Positions 1 to 10,543 of a DNA stretch of 64,000 nt are shown one piece after another. The position numbers and the translations under genes were made by a program. The notes under the pieces were generated by a model. The model did no database searches. It had not been told where the DNA came from and was given only the letters and a program-made list of their open reading frames with translations. Source of the stretch: Ecdyonurus torrentis (Eukaryota; Arthropoda; Insecta; Ephemeroptera; Heptageniidae); assembly GCA_949318235.1 (NCBI GenBank), contig OX439133.1:13188646-13252645 (forward strand). Reading direction: 5' to 3'. The number at the start of each line of letters is the position of its first letter. Position 1 is the stretch's first letter.

Positions 1-58
1 AGTCCATTATAAATATATATATTATTTCTTAATATTATTATCTTTCCTTCTGTATCAG

Positions 59-301
59 CAAACTAGTAATTTTCTCGCTGCAATGAACACAGACGTGTCC
101 CAAAAATTAAGAACAAGACTCATCAAGCTGCAGACAACCCTTTTTACCTATAACTGGGAAAAAAGACTGATGAGAAGACATCCTCAGGTACACCGTACAA
201 TTTTAGGCCTACATGCTACTGAGAATTATCCAGGATGGCAACAGCAAAGAAGCTACAACGGGAAGTGCATCATCTCTCTTATTAGAAGTCCACGCAATCT
301 G
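59..301 (+). CDS. Host gene, internal exon 1 of the visible part (unrecognised protein)
   Basis: A pyrimidine-rich tract ending in AG at 57-58 precedes an open frame that ends at a strong donor GTAAGT (302-307). The 81 codons from 59 are open and in phase 0 at both ends, so the ATG at 83 need not be the true start and the gene probably begins left of the window. The peptide is basic and rich in Gln, Leu and Arg (for example KLRTRLIKLQTTLF, RSPRNL), with a Trp-Glu-Lys-Arg segment and no transmembrane stretch. Codon use and composition are far less AT-biased than the flanks, which supports real coding. I do not recognise the family. The next exon at 1658 starts in the matching phase. The exon calls rest on splice consensus and open frames only; RNA evidence would settle them. 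Confidence 0.62.
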
Positions 302-433
302 GTAAGTTATAAATTATTAACAATATTATGGCTCTATTATTTTTAAAATTAATATTTATTTAACTTTTATCAAAACTGAATTGTTATTCGTTGTCTCTTA
401 ATAACTATTTTATTTGTTAACTACCTCGTAAAG

Positions 434-700
434 GCATACACCACATAAAACAACATGTTCTTTTTCATGATAAAACACAAAATGTTACTTACAAAACGTA
501 TCACAACTTTTAACACAACTAAAATGTGGCTCTACAAGAGAGCGTGAAAAAACTGTACGGTATGAAATTTGCTTGAATATTTCTGTTTGAAACAAACAAA
601 AATTAGTATGAAAATGTGGTGCGGGTTTTATAAATTAATATTTTCTGATGACTGCTTAAGTTTTGCGAGTCAAACTAATACTTTTCTTATTCTTTTAAAT
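434..700 (+). repeat. Fragment of the TTAA-type MITE family, in intron 1
   Basis: The stretch shares two blocks with the element at 38018-38661: the end-proximal block (CACATAAAACAACATG) near 440-460, and the block around 560-690 (CAAAAATTAGTATGAAAATG, then GTGCGGGTT). It lacks the element nested inside the 38-kb copy. Ends are worn and no target duplication was seen. Confidence 0.5.
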
Positions 701-1109
701 AGCGTTAATAGTCTATTATAGTCATAATTACTTTGATGGCACAAAGTAAATTGTGCCATCAGGCAACTACAATTTATTTCTTTTAAATTAAGAAAATTAT
801 TATTTTTAAAATGATTATTGTTTTTAAAATAACTTTACTTAGAAAGCATATTGACTTGAAAGTAGTGTTCTTTAGTTGTGATTTTTATATAAAAAATATA
901 AAAATTAAAATATAGATATTTTCCAATACAGATATTTCAATTATAACCATAAATTTTTTTTCATAAAATTTATATTTGAATTACTACTACATGGTTTAAG
1001 TATAATATAATATTCATTACTTTTATTTTTTAAATTATAGCATAATGATCATGGGAGCCTAAATAATTATATCACTTATGAAACTTAATATTTCTTCGTA
1101 TGTATATAT

Positions 1110-1200
1110 TGTATAGAGTGTATATATACATTCATATAAAAGTCGACGACATGTTGGATTACTCGATAACATGGGCTGATAACATGATGTGGATACACAC
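1110..1200 (+). repeat. Fragment of the CAGCATAGG repeat family, in intron 1
   Basis: Contains AAAGTCGACGACATGTTGGA and CGATAACATGGG, which match the terminal part of the copies near 11700-11820 and 38330-38365. Only about 90 bases of the family are recognisable here. The rest of intron 1 (700-1100 and 1200-1657) is plain AT-rich sequence in which I see nothing else. Confidence 0.45.
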
Positions 1201-1657
1201 AAAAGGCAGGAAAAAAGAAGAAGTTTTTATGTAGATAACGATTCGAATTATTAGACCTGGATATTTTTAATTTGTTTTATAACCGGATCAAAAATCTGAT
1301 GGGATTTAATTCGAGCTGATAATTGCTGCTCCCACCCCCCTTCCAAAAGCTACCTTTTTCCCCCCTTCCTTTTCTGATCGACTTTATTTGTTTGCTGTAC
1401 GGATGTTGCAGATTCGGATAAAGCTATGTCCAAAAAATTAAGATTGCTCAATCAGCATAGCATAAATTCTTATCCAACATTCGGATTTTTATACCACTTA
1501 TTGTGTAAAAAAAAAATTATTTTTTTCATTAATATTATTATTTTACTTTTTACCATTTTGTAAAAATTATTTTATAACATTTATATAATAATATATTACT
1601 ACACCTGAATTGGGAAATAATTTTAAGTGCTCTCAAAATTTTGAAATTTGGTTTCAG

Positions 1658-2066
1658 ACCTCGCATTATTTTGATAAGCTTGAACTAGGCATAGAAGCCT
1701 TCTTGGCTCCAGGAATTCAACCTCAAATTGACATGTGGGATAGCATTTGTCCAGGACTGGTAGACGTAATCGTCATCGAGATAAGCCGAAATGCTTCAGC
1801 TCGCAGGTATCTACCAGATGTAAGTAAGAACTTACCCAAGTTATTGCCACCCCTGCTAAAATTAAAAGATGGACTCCGTAAAGAGATAGTACTCTCACAT
1901 AAGCCTGAAATCCGTCAACTTGACTTAATCAAAGAAAAAAGCAGAAGTGAAAAGTATGCATCACTACACAAGTTATGTTCCACAAAGTGTGTGGCAAAGC
2001 TTGCCCTTTTGAGAGTCAAGATGAGAAATTTGAGCAGGTCGAAAGGACGTATTTCACACCATAGAA
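1658..2066 (+). CDS. Host gene, exon 2 (unrecognised protein)
   Basis: The acceptor GTTTCAG ends at 1657 and the donor GTAAGT begins at 2067. The exon encodes 136 codons plus one base carried into the next exon. It contains a hydrophobic, mixed alpha/beta-looking stretch (FLAPGIQPQIDMWDSICPGL, then VDVIVIEISRN) followed by a Lys/Leu-rich region (LPKLLPPLLKLKDGLRKEIV) and a basic C-terminal half with three Cys residues in LCSTKCVAK and nearby. An internal GTAAGTAAG at 1820-1828 looks like a good donor too, but the frame stays open for 80 more codons, so I read through it; an alternative short form is possible. Phase matches exon 1 upstream and two different downstream exons (3548 and 5803). 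No family is recognised. Confidence 0.65.
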
Positions 2067-3186
2067 GTAAGTAGAACTATATAGCATCATGAATCTATAT
2101 CTCATTTTTAACATATATAATATTTATTAATGTATAATTTTCCATTCTTGATCTCTTTTTTTTTTTTCTACTCAATTTTCCCACGCAAAGTTATACAAAC
2201 GTAATAGTACAATAAACTTTTTTTTTTTTTTTTTTTTTGTTATTTTAACTGTTATTTCTGTTATTAATAAAAATACAGCACAAATTTGTTTCAAACACTA
2301 ATAAGTTATAAGTTAAAAAAATTACATTTTTTTCTCTTCCTATTATTTATGATCCTAAAATAATATTATTTTGTTTGATTTTCAAGTATTTAAATATGTA
2401 TTTAAAGAAATAAAATTTCATAACTGCATAATAATATATATATATATATATTTTTTTTTATATATATATATTATATATATTAGACATAAAATTTTACCGA
2501 TTAAACAAAAAATATTGGGTGATGCTATAATACATTGTATAGTAGAAAAGTATACAGTACATCGGACAGTCCACGTTTTCCAACACTAATTTTATTCGCC
2601 AACATACATTTTTTTTAACTTTCATAATAATAATATAGCTTAAAAATCAAAAACAAACTTAAAAAAAAATTCAAAATTGAAGTTATGTCTCTGTAAAAAA
2701 AAAGGTACCCAGCATAGCAAAGTGTAACTTCAAAAAATGATAAAAAAAAATTGAAATATAATTACTAAATCTAATCTAATCAGTATAATTACTATTTATT
2801 AAATTTCTAGTTTTCTGAATATTAATGAATATTTAAAAGTATGTTTCCTGATTTTATACGGCACTTTGAAGTAGCTTGTAATGCGACAACACGGCAGCGC
2901 AGTTTCTTCCACGTTTAGCAAATCACACTCTACACTTCTCTAGGATATATTTCTTATGGCATAGCAACACATCACAATTCAAAATAAGCAAAGTTAAATT
3001 TACACATAAGACACTAATAAGAATAATAATATCGGAAAACTTTGTTAGATAACACAACAGTTTGTTAGAACGATACAAGAAAAGTTGAACAATTTAACTT
3101 TTTTTTTATTTTTATTATTTTTTTTAACCCGGTTTTTGAGATTGTAGCCTGAAAAGGAGCCATCTCGAAGTAGCACAGAAATGTTT

Positions 3187-3480
3187 CAAAAATAATAATA
3201 AAATATGTAAGACATGTCCAAACTTACGTTCGAAATTTGGATACTTATAAATAAAATTATTTTCATAATAATATTAATAACTAAATTATGACAAAGAAAA
3301 CCCAAATAACATAAAAAAATGAATAATTACTTTAAATGCATCATGTCTATAAAGAAGCATTTTGTTCTTTCATGCGGTTCCATAATACGACAAAAATTTT
3401 CAATAAGTTACAATGAAATATCGGGAAATGTACGTACAGTACATGAACAGCATTGAAATTAGCGAGTGCAGTGAGCATTT
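3187..3480 (+). repeat. Left arm of the inverted repeat around the alternative exon
   Basis: Reads as the reverse complement of 4538-4822. Shared anchors include AGACATGTCCAAACTTACGTTCG, split by small differences, TGCGGT(T/A)CCAT and GCATTGAAATTAGCGAGTGC. The loop (3481-4537) holds the exon at 3548-3651 and the hAT-like insertion. It may be an old foldback element or an inverted duplication. Confidence 0.8.
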
Positions 3481-3547
3481 TTTTTTTTATTATATTTTTT
3501 TATATAATAATAACTCAAATAGGAATGTATAATTATTAATTTTTCAG

Positions 3548-3651
3548 CTAAAGTAATAAAAGAGTACATAAGCGATGTAGATGGAGTGGTGCGTGATGTA
3601 CCGGCAAATATTAGCGTACAGGGATATACCAACCAGATTCAAATGTCTTAA
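3548..3651 (+). CDS. Host gene, alternative terminal exon with its own stop
   Basis: After a TTTTTCAG acceptor (AG at 3546-3547) the frame carried from exon 2 continues for 34 codons (VIKEYISDVDGVVRDVPANI and on) and stops at TAA 3649-3651. Two AATAAA motifs follow at 3669-3674 and 3678-3683, so it could be an alternative last exon giving a shorter protein. It lies inside the loop of an inverted repeat with arms of about 290 bp and just before a hAT-like insertion. A weak donor-like GTATTT at about 3655 would allow it to act as a poison cassette exon instead. The reading is inferred from phase and motifs; it could be an unused pseudo-exon. Confidence 0.45.
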
Positions 3652-3717
3652 GAGTATTTCATTATGATAATAAAAATAATAAACTTGAAGTAATTTTTAA
3701 TTTCTTAAAGGTATACA

Positions 3718-4484
3718 CAGGGGTGGATCTAGGAATTCTGTTTGGGGGGAGGGTGTAGCGTGCTGTAGGCTAAAAATTTTAATTGGTCACGCCCCTTTTT
3801 GGAAAAAATTGCGAAATTAGTATGCCTTTGAAAAAATATTCATGAATTGCAAAATTTTGATTTGGTAGTTTTTTTTTTTTTTTTTTTTTATGTAAGCAAA
3901 AAAAGAAGTAAAAGTTGGACAAAATGATTTCTGAAATATTTGCTATTTTCATCTCTTTGTAAAATTATTAATGTTATTTCACTGAAAAAAGAAAAAAAAC
4001 CTCGAAAAAAAGAACAAAACTCAAATAAATTATTAATATTGTGTTTTATTTTATTATTATTTTTATTATTATTATTATTTTTTTTTTTTGATAATCCAAT
4101 TTACTAAAGCAATTTTTTTAAAACTATTATAATATTGTAAAACATAACTTATATTTTGGATGGAAAATATTTCGTGGATAACCAAGTATTAACAGAACTG
4201 TATCTCTGATACATTACCCTGATGACATGACAACTAGGGGATTTTAAAAAAATTATTTTTAGTTATAATGTATAATTTACTGTAGTCAGGATTGAAACGC
4301 TTATCCAACAATAAAAGTTTTTTTTTTATGGACTAAATTTTGTTCAATTTTTGCTAATTTTTTTCCACCCACGTGGGCTGTTTGGTCACGTGGTTTCCAC
4401 CCACGTGGGTAACCCCCCCCCCCCGCCCAAGCCCCCCCCCCCCCCCCCCGCCCAAGCCCCCCCCCCCCCCTGAATCCGCCCCTG
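3718..4484. mobile_element. hAT-like non-autonomous transposon with 8-bp target duplication
   Basis: Terminal inverted repeats CAGGGGTGGATCTAGGA (left) and CAGGGGCGGATTCAGGGG (right, read inward) bound a 767-bp element. A perfect 8-bp direct repeat GGTATACA flanks it at 3710-3717 and 4485-4492, as expected of hAT insertion. The interior has no transposase; it holds long A/T tracts and C-tracts interrupted by CGCCCAAG near the right end (about 4408-4470). It sits in the loop of the inverted repeat, so it arrived after that structure formed or at least independently of it. Confidence 0.88.
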
Positions 4485-4537
4485 GGTATACAAAATTTGA
4501 ATTTTAGAAGATTATTATATAAAATAATAATAATAAA

Positions 4538-4822
4538 AATCTGCTCACTGCACTCGCTAATTTCAATGCTGTTCATGTGCGTACATTTCCCGATATTTCA
4601 TTGAAACTTATTTAAAAATTCTGCCACATTATGGTACCGCATGAAAGAACAAAATGCTTCTTTATGGACATGCATTTACAATAATGATTCATTTACTTAT
4701 GGGATTTGGGTTTTGTTTGTCATAATTTTGTTATTAATATTATAAAAATAATTGTATTTTTAAATATCCAAATTTCGAACTTAAGTTTGGACATGTCTTT
4801 CATACTTTATTATTTTTAGAAC
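4538..4822 (-). repeat. Right arm of the inverted repeat around the alternative exon
   Basis: Inverted partner of 3187-3480, with small indels. In the transcript the two arms could pair over almost their whole length. Confidence 0.8.
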
Positions 4823-5760
4823 AATTTTATGGTTGGCCTACCACTTATTGGCAATGCGAGTAACAGCAAATAAATTTGTATATTTAAATATTTGAATATA
4901 TACAGAAGCTTTGGTGTACTGCTCCGTAGGCAGTGTTGGACAATTTTTACTTAAAATAAATAAATAAATAAAGTAATTTATAATTTTAATTAAAGACGTA
5001 TTAGCATGACGTTCAAAGTTCATTCACTTACAATAAAGATTTTTTCTTCTTCTTTTATTTTCATTTTTGTCTCTCCCACTCCCTCCCCTTAAGGTTTGAC
5101 AATTTTTGTTTGCCATTATGTGACTAAATTATATTGCAAATGTATTAGAGCCGCAATTGTAGTCTTTAAATTTCACGACAGTGTTTATTTATAATACATA
5201 TTTTTTTAAAGAGTTTTGCTAATTTTAATAACACAAATTTATAAAATATATATTTTGAACATTTTCATTGGAGGCTAATTAACAATGATAGGCTGCTAAA
5301 TAATAATTATTCATTGGTGGATCTACTGTAGGATTTTGAGCCGAAAAAAATAAGTCGCTGTTATTATTGATTTATTATTATTATTATTTTAAAGTTTTGT
5401 TTAGTCGAAAGGTCCAAACGAAGAAATGGCAATGTTCAATAATACATAAAATTAATGTCGTAAACAGGTAGTGACGTCATAATCAGGTGTTTTTAACAAA
5501 GGAAAAATATCGAAGTGCGCTCAATATTTGCATGTGTACAGAATGAACTCATATGATAGATTTGTAGATTTTTTTTTTTAACTATTATTACCCCAAGCTA
5601 ATTTTTGCAGGCTAGTTTGACGTCAAAGACGTCATTATTAGAGTTTTTGACCCAGTGACTCAAAAAAAACTTTTATACAATATATTCTTTCAGCAAAGTG
5701 AACGATGCATGGAATCCCCGGTGAAATAAAATACACAGACGTTTGAAATTGTTATTATTA
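4823..5760. other. Intron DNA before the penultimate exon
   Basis: AT-rich intron with no coding evidence. Around 5470-5640 it carries one full TGACGTCA palindrome (about 5473) and two further GACGTCA/GACGTCAT motifs; these cAMP-response-like sites recur in the palindromic MITEs at 30344 and 32178. Confidence 0.4.
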
Positions 5761-5802
5761 GTTATTTTTTTGTATGTTTATTTAATTTATTATTTATTTC
5801 AG

Positions 5803-5912
5803 ATTTGATTTCTACAAGAAAATGCACGTCCTTACCTGCCAGTGGCAATCATTCACCAGACAGCATTGTGAGTGGAGTTAGTGACTTACTTAGTCCTAGC
5901 AAAATTGTAAAG
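5803..5912 (+). CDS. Host gene, penultimate exon
   Basis: The acceptor TTATTTCAG ends at 5802; the donor GTAAAT follows at 5913. Two bases complete the codon left by exon 2, then 36 codons run in phase to a codon border. The peptide is Ser-rich and acidic-neutral (LPASGNHSPDSIVSGVSDLL), typical of a disordered tail. The exact phase match with both exon 2 and the exon at 5997 supports it as the main 3' splice path, skipping 3548-3651. Confidence 0.6.
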
Positions 5913-5917
5913 GTAAA

Positions 5918-5952
<35 letters not shown>

Positions 5953-5996
5953 CAATGTATTACTTTCATTAATATAAAAATATTTTGCAAAAATAG

Positions 5997-6083
5997 CTTG
6001 ACTTGGAAGGAGACCAATTAATGCTGAGTGAAGTTCCATCAAGTATTATGAGTGAAGGTGAAAACCATGAGGAGATGATCTAA
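5997..6083 (+). CDS. Host gene, last coding exon
   Basis: A weak acceptor (AAAAATAG, AG at 5995-5996) opens 28 codons in phase 0 that end at TAA 6081-6083. The peptide is acidic (LDLEGDQLMLSEVPSSIMSE and on) and looks like a C-terminal tail. An AATAAA signal lies at 6248-6253, giving a 3' UTR of about 190 bases. The acceptor lacks a good pyrimidine tract because an A-tract (5921-5950) sits in the 84-base intron, so this border is the least certain of the set. Confidence 0.55.
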   Translation, partial: LDLEGDQLMLSEVPSSIMSEGENHEEMI

Positions 6084-6247
6084 TCTGGTGTTCGCTCAGC
6101 TGTAAATGGAACATTACACGCCAGTTCTGGATTTTAATTCAAAGTCCTTATTTTAGCTTTTAGTGGCCCATTAATTTTATTTATACAGAATAATCTTTAC
6201 TTCAGAAAATATCATAATAAGGTAAATTTCTTTTGTCAAATATTTGT

Positions 6248-6253
6248 AATAAA
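6248..6253 (+). terminator. Polyadenylation signal AATAAA of the host gene
   Basis: First AATAAA after the stop at 6083. Further AATAAA motifs near 7498 and 8270, in the duplicated downstream flank, could serve as distal sites. Confidence 0.4.
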
Positions 6254-6295
6254 ATATATGAATTACGCATATTTATTTGCATTGTAACCAACTTT

Positions 6296-7535
6296 AAGAT
6301 CAATTTTATACTTCACTAATATTTATAATTTTTAATAACTCTTGAATTTTTGTAAAAAATATTCATTCAGAAATAATATCATGAATTTATAATTTTTTAC
6401 TCATAATATGATAATTTAAATTACAAAATATCTAATAGTTAAAAGAATTTTTTTTTTTAAACAACAAATCTTAATTTGTACTTATAAAAATAGACAATAT
6501 TATTTATATTTGAAATAATAAGAGTAATAAATTATATATGCAGAAATGATATTAAAATGTGTACAATTATTAATTGTTATTGTAAATTAAAATGATTGTC
6601 AAAGTTTTGTTGTTTAAAAAGAACACTTTTAAATATGTACCAGTGTTTCTAATTTCATATTTTAATTTTAAATTTCCAAATGTTTAAGCTTAAATTGGTA
6701 AATTTTTATTTTAAGCTGTAAATATTAAATTGCATTAACTAAGATCGTTATTTTTACCATGATGGGACTGTCATCATTAACCCCTCCCTCCTTTGTTGTA
6801 TTTTTCCTAAAATATTTGTATAAAAAAAAAGTAGTCATGAAAAATGTTGGATAATTATGTTAAAATTTACGTTGGCCGTACTATCGTGAATCACATCATC
6901 AGTCCGTCCATACCTTCTAATTTTTACGAATTTAATCTAAATTTAAAGATATTATCAATGCTATATTATTATTATTTTCTGCATTGTAAAGTTTGCATGT
7001 TTATATAAATATTGTAATTCAAGTGCTTATTATTTCATACAAGAATTATACTTCCGCAACTTTGTAATTTTTAATTAATATTCGATTTTTTTTTTTTTTT
7101 TTTTTTTTTTTTGTAACACTCCAATAGTACAAATTATAAATGTATGAACATTTAATTCTAAATCATAAAATTGTCTTATAATGTTCTCTTTATATATTTA
7201 TTCTAATAGCTTAAAAGGCTATTAAATATATATAATTACATTAAAAAAAATCATTTTTATTTATAATGATTAAGTGACAAATATTGTATTGTTAATAATA
7301 TAATTTTACCATCAGATATAAAAAAAAGTGTAATTTGAAACTTCGTGTTAATAGAAATAATCTAATGGTGACCTTAATTAATATCTATAGCATTTGATAT
7401 TTCAATTATAATAAACAAAAGGGAAGATTTTTTTTAATTACAGAAATGATTTTGTATATTATATGTATTATTATTATATTTTATAAAAATTGTAAGAATA
7501 AAATGTTAAGAATTCCAAATTAATGACGACATTTG
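6296..7535 (+). repeat. Downstream tandem duplication, copy 1
   Basis: Segments 6296-6710 and about 7235-7530 match copy 2 (7535-8300) in the same order and orientation. Anchors include ATTTATAATTTTTAATAACTC, ATTTATATTTGAAATA and AATAAAATGTTAAGAATTC. Copy 1 is longer because about 6750-7230 has no counterpart in copy 2, so that block is an insertion here or a deletion there. No open frame is credible. Confidence 0.7.
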
Positions 7536-8300
7536 CGATCAATTTTATACAATAGTAATATTTATAATTTTTAATAACTCTTTATGTTTTGTCAAAATAT
7601 TCAATCAGAATAATATATAATTAAATTTATAATAGTAATTTTAATCTCATTATATGTTAAGTTATTTTGCAAAAAAACTAATATATCAGTTCAAAGAAAA
7701 AAAAAAATTAAAAGACTCGTAATTTATATTAATGAAAATAGACAAATATATTATTTATATTTGAAATATTACAAGTAAAAATCTAATATCATAAAATTAG
7801 GCTTATAAAATTTTTACTTAAATTAAATATCATAAAATGTGTAAAATTAATAATTAATATTAACAATTAAAATGCTTGCCTAAGTTTTGATGTTTAAAAA
7901 AAACTCTAGTTTCTAAATTACTATTATAATTGTTTTAATTTTAAATTCCAAAATGTTGAATCTTTAAATGCTAAAAATTCTAAAATAAATAATATGTATG
8001 GAAAAAAAAATATATTTTTTTTATTCATAATGATTGAGTAATAAAAATTGTATTTAAATGTAAACATTATAATTTTACCATCAAACAATATAAAAAAAGT
8101 CAATTATGCAACTTCGTGTTAAATGAAATAATTTTAAGAATGGCAACATTTGATATTTTAAGCATATATACTTTATAAAAAAGAAAAGGGATTTTTTTTT
8201 TTTTTTTAATTACAGAATTGATATTATATTGTAAATGTATTAATTATTATATTTTATAAAAATTGTACCAATAAAATGTTAAGAATTCTAATTTAATTAC
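7535..8300 (+). repeat. Downstream tandem duplication, copy 2
   Basis: Diverged direct copy of 6296-7535 without its middle block. It ends with the same AATAAAATGTTAAGAATTC segment (near 8270), so a possible distal poly(A) site was copied with it. Confidence 0.7.
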
Positions 8301-10239
8301 CTTTTCTTTACAAAGTCGGCAACCCTGTAATGCATTTAAATAATAAAAAAGCTACAATAGATATAACAAAATTTATATAATTTCAATTTCAAAACATAAG
8401 AAGTTTGATAAAATGGTTGCAATTTCAGTCAGTATTATTATTACTTTTCAGTGTTCAGATGGCGTAAAAAGTGGAGCAAATGTCTCGCATTTTTATATTT
8501 AATGGCATTAAAATATGTTAAAGTATGAAATAAAAATAAATTTAATATGGAAAGAAGAAAAAGCTCACATCAAATTATTATTAATATAAATCATAATAAC
8601 GATATTTTATTATTTAATGTATAATTAGCTATTTAATTATAGCATCATATAGATACACTTTTTAAACTAATTTTTATATTTTATTTATTACTTATTTCAT
8701 ATTAGTTTGTTTTACAAACGCAATAGTTTATGTAAATTTATATTGCATATTAAATATAATTATTCAGGTTTCAAAGACAATTAACGTATAACATGACTGA
8801 CTTATATAGACAGAAAATCGTTAAAAGAAGAACTATATTTACAATAATTTTTTGTGCATTATTTATGTTCAACAAAACAAACACTATAATTTTCAAATAT
8901 AATCGACTAAATTTAAAAAAAAAAATCCCAACATATATTTTTAGTTAAAATACTTTTTAATTAGACTAAAATTTGGCGCAAAAATTTGAATTTCTACTTT
9001 TACATGTCATCTTTAAAGTGGAATAACTTAAATATTTGATCGTGTTTTTACATGTTTGACGTAGATGAAATTTTAAGTAACATTTCTTCTTCAATTTGTT
9101 TATATTATAATCTGCGACCATCTTGTTTGCGAGATAGCTGTCGGTCACCTACCCCCTTAATAAAATTACAATCATTTATGGAGCTTATCTTTTGAGCGCG
9201 CGGAGATCCGCGGGGAAAACTAAAGGTCCCCTAATTTAACATTACACTTATGGTGAAAATCACATTTTTTTTTTACTTCTTTTGAGAAAACTACTCCACC
9301 GATTCCGGAGATATTCAAATGATAAATAATACTTGTATTACTTTTATGTGTTTTAATTCATAGAAATTTTTTGATAATTTTTTAAACCTGAAATCTCGAA
9401 TTCTTTATAATGTAAAAATAGACGTAAATATAAATTATTTATCAAATTATTTCTAAAACATTATTAGAAATAATTATATAAATTAAAATCATTATTCATT
9501 ACTAAAGGTTGTCATTTATAATACGTCTACAGTTGGAAATTAAAACTTTATATAATATATAATATAAAAACATATTTGGTTGTATTTTTAATTGCATTGC
9601 GTAGGGTTGATATTATATTTGGTTGATTGTTATTGGCTGTTAATGTTGTTGCATGTAACGTTCTTTAATTTATGTGAAATATTTAAAATCTTAGCCCAAA
9701 ATATATAATATTTTTAAAATGTCATGTTATTACTTCAAAATTTTGTACATAGCAAAAGTTACGTGTTTAAAAATATTATAATATATTTAGTTACGTAGCA
9801 ATTGTGAGTTTACATTTTACGAAAGTATTATAAACATTACATTTTGAGCTTCTCAATTATAATAATTATTATTTTACAATTACAGTTGTTCAGAAAGCGA
9901 GAAGAACTATTCATATGACTCACATTTTTATACATATTTTGGTTTGTTATTATCATATAATAGGTTATAACAAAACATTTCCAAAAAAATTGAGATAAAT
10001 ATGGGGGAAAAAAGTGACAAATTTATTATCTAAATTCAAATTAATTATAATGAAATCTAAAAATTTTAATTAGGTATTTTAACTTGATAAATACATACAT
10101 AATTTATGAAGAGTTAGTAATATTTCTAAACCCGCGAGAAAATCTAATGCCATAATAACTCAAAAATGATTTTTATCTGATTACTTAAAATAATAATAAT
10201 AAAAATAATGATAATTTGAAATGCTATTTTCTTTTTCTT
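8301..10239. other. AT-rich intergenic DNA
   Basis: No coding region is credible. 8820-8910 shares about 80 bases with 12650-12720 in direct orientation. 9180-9390 is a copy of a dispersed repeat whose GC-rich core (GCGCGCGGAGATCCGCGGGG) stands out in the AT-rich background. Confidence 0.5.
9180..9390 (+). repeat. Dispersed repeat with GCGCGC core, copy 1
   Basis: The core GGGGAAAACTAAAGGTCCCC followed by TTTAACATTAC and by GAGAAAACTACTCCACCGAT matches copies near 22870-23100 (-), 24470-24660 (+), 29640-29880 (-) and 42560-42800 (+). The family is non-coding; no ends were resolved. Confidence 0.65.
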
Positions 10240-10533
10240 CTTCCTTACACATAGTGCAGGGGATGATCGGCATAGGTATAGTGCTTAAAACGCACACCCA
10301 CGGAAAGACAGTATACATTACCACGCCGAACAGCGGACTTGTGTTTCACCACCGTATACTGTCCAATTGCTTACCGATTTGACATCACCCGCTCTTTCAT
10401 TGAGCTGGTATAAGTAAATCTCAACGACGTCTCACGCCAGTTTGACAATGATCTTCAGTAACACTTACCATGAAGTGAAGGTTACAGAAGTTTAGTATAG
10501 CTTAGAAATCTCTGTGTTGGCTGAAAAGAATAC
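10240..10533 (-). mobile_element. SINE-like element copy A, 3' half (tail side)
   Basis: This is the tail-proximal half of the 480-bp SINE-like family, read on the minus strand. It is split from its other half (12271-12455) by the insertion at 10544-12262. It belongs to the subfamily that reads AAAACGCACACCCACGG, as copies C, L and P do, but is more diverged. Confidence 0.75.
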
Positions 10534-10543
10534 TTCATAATTA

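Noticed and set aside
2371..2589. 72-codon frame near exon 2
   Set aside because: AT-rich chance frame with a TA-type stretch, no splice support and no homology seen.
4301..4576. Gly-rich frame on the minus strand
   Set aside because: Produced by C-tracts inside the hAT-like element.
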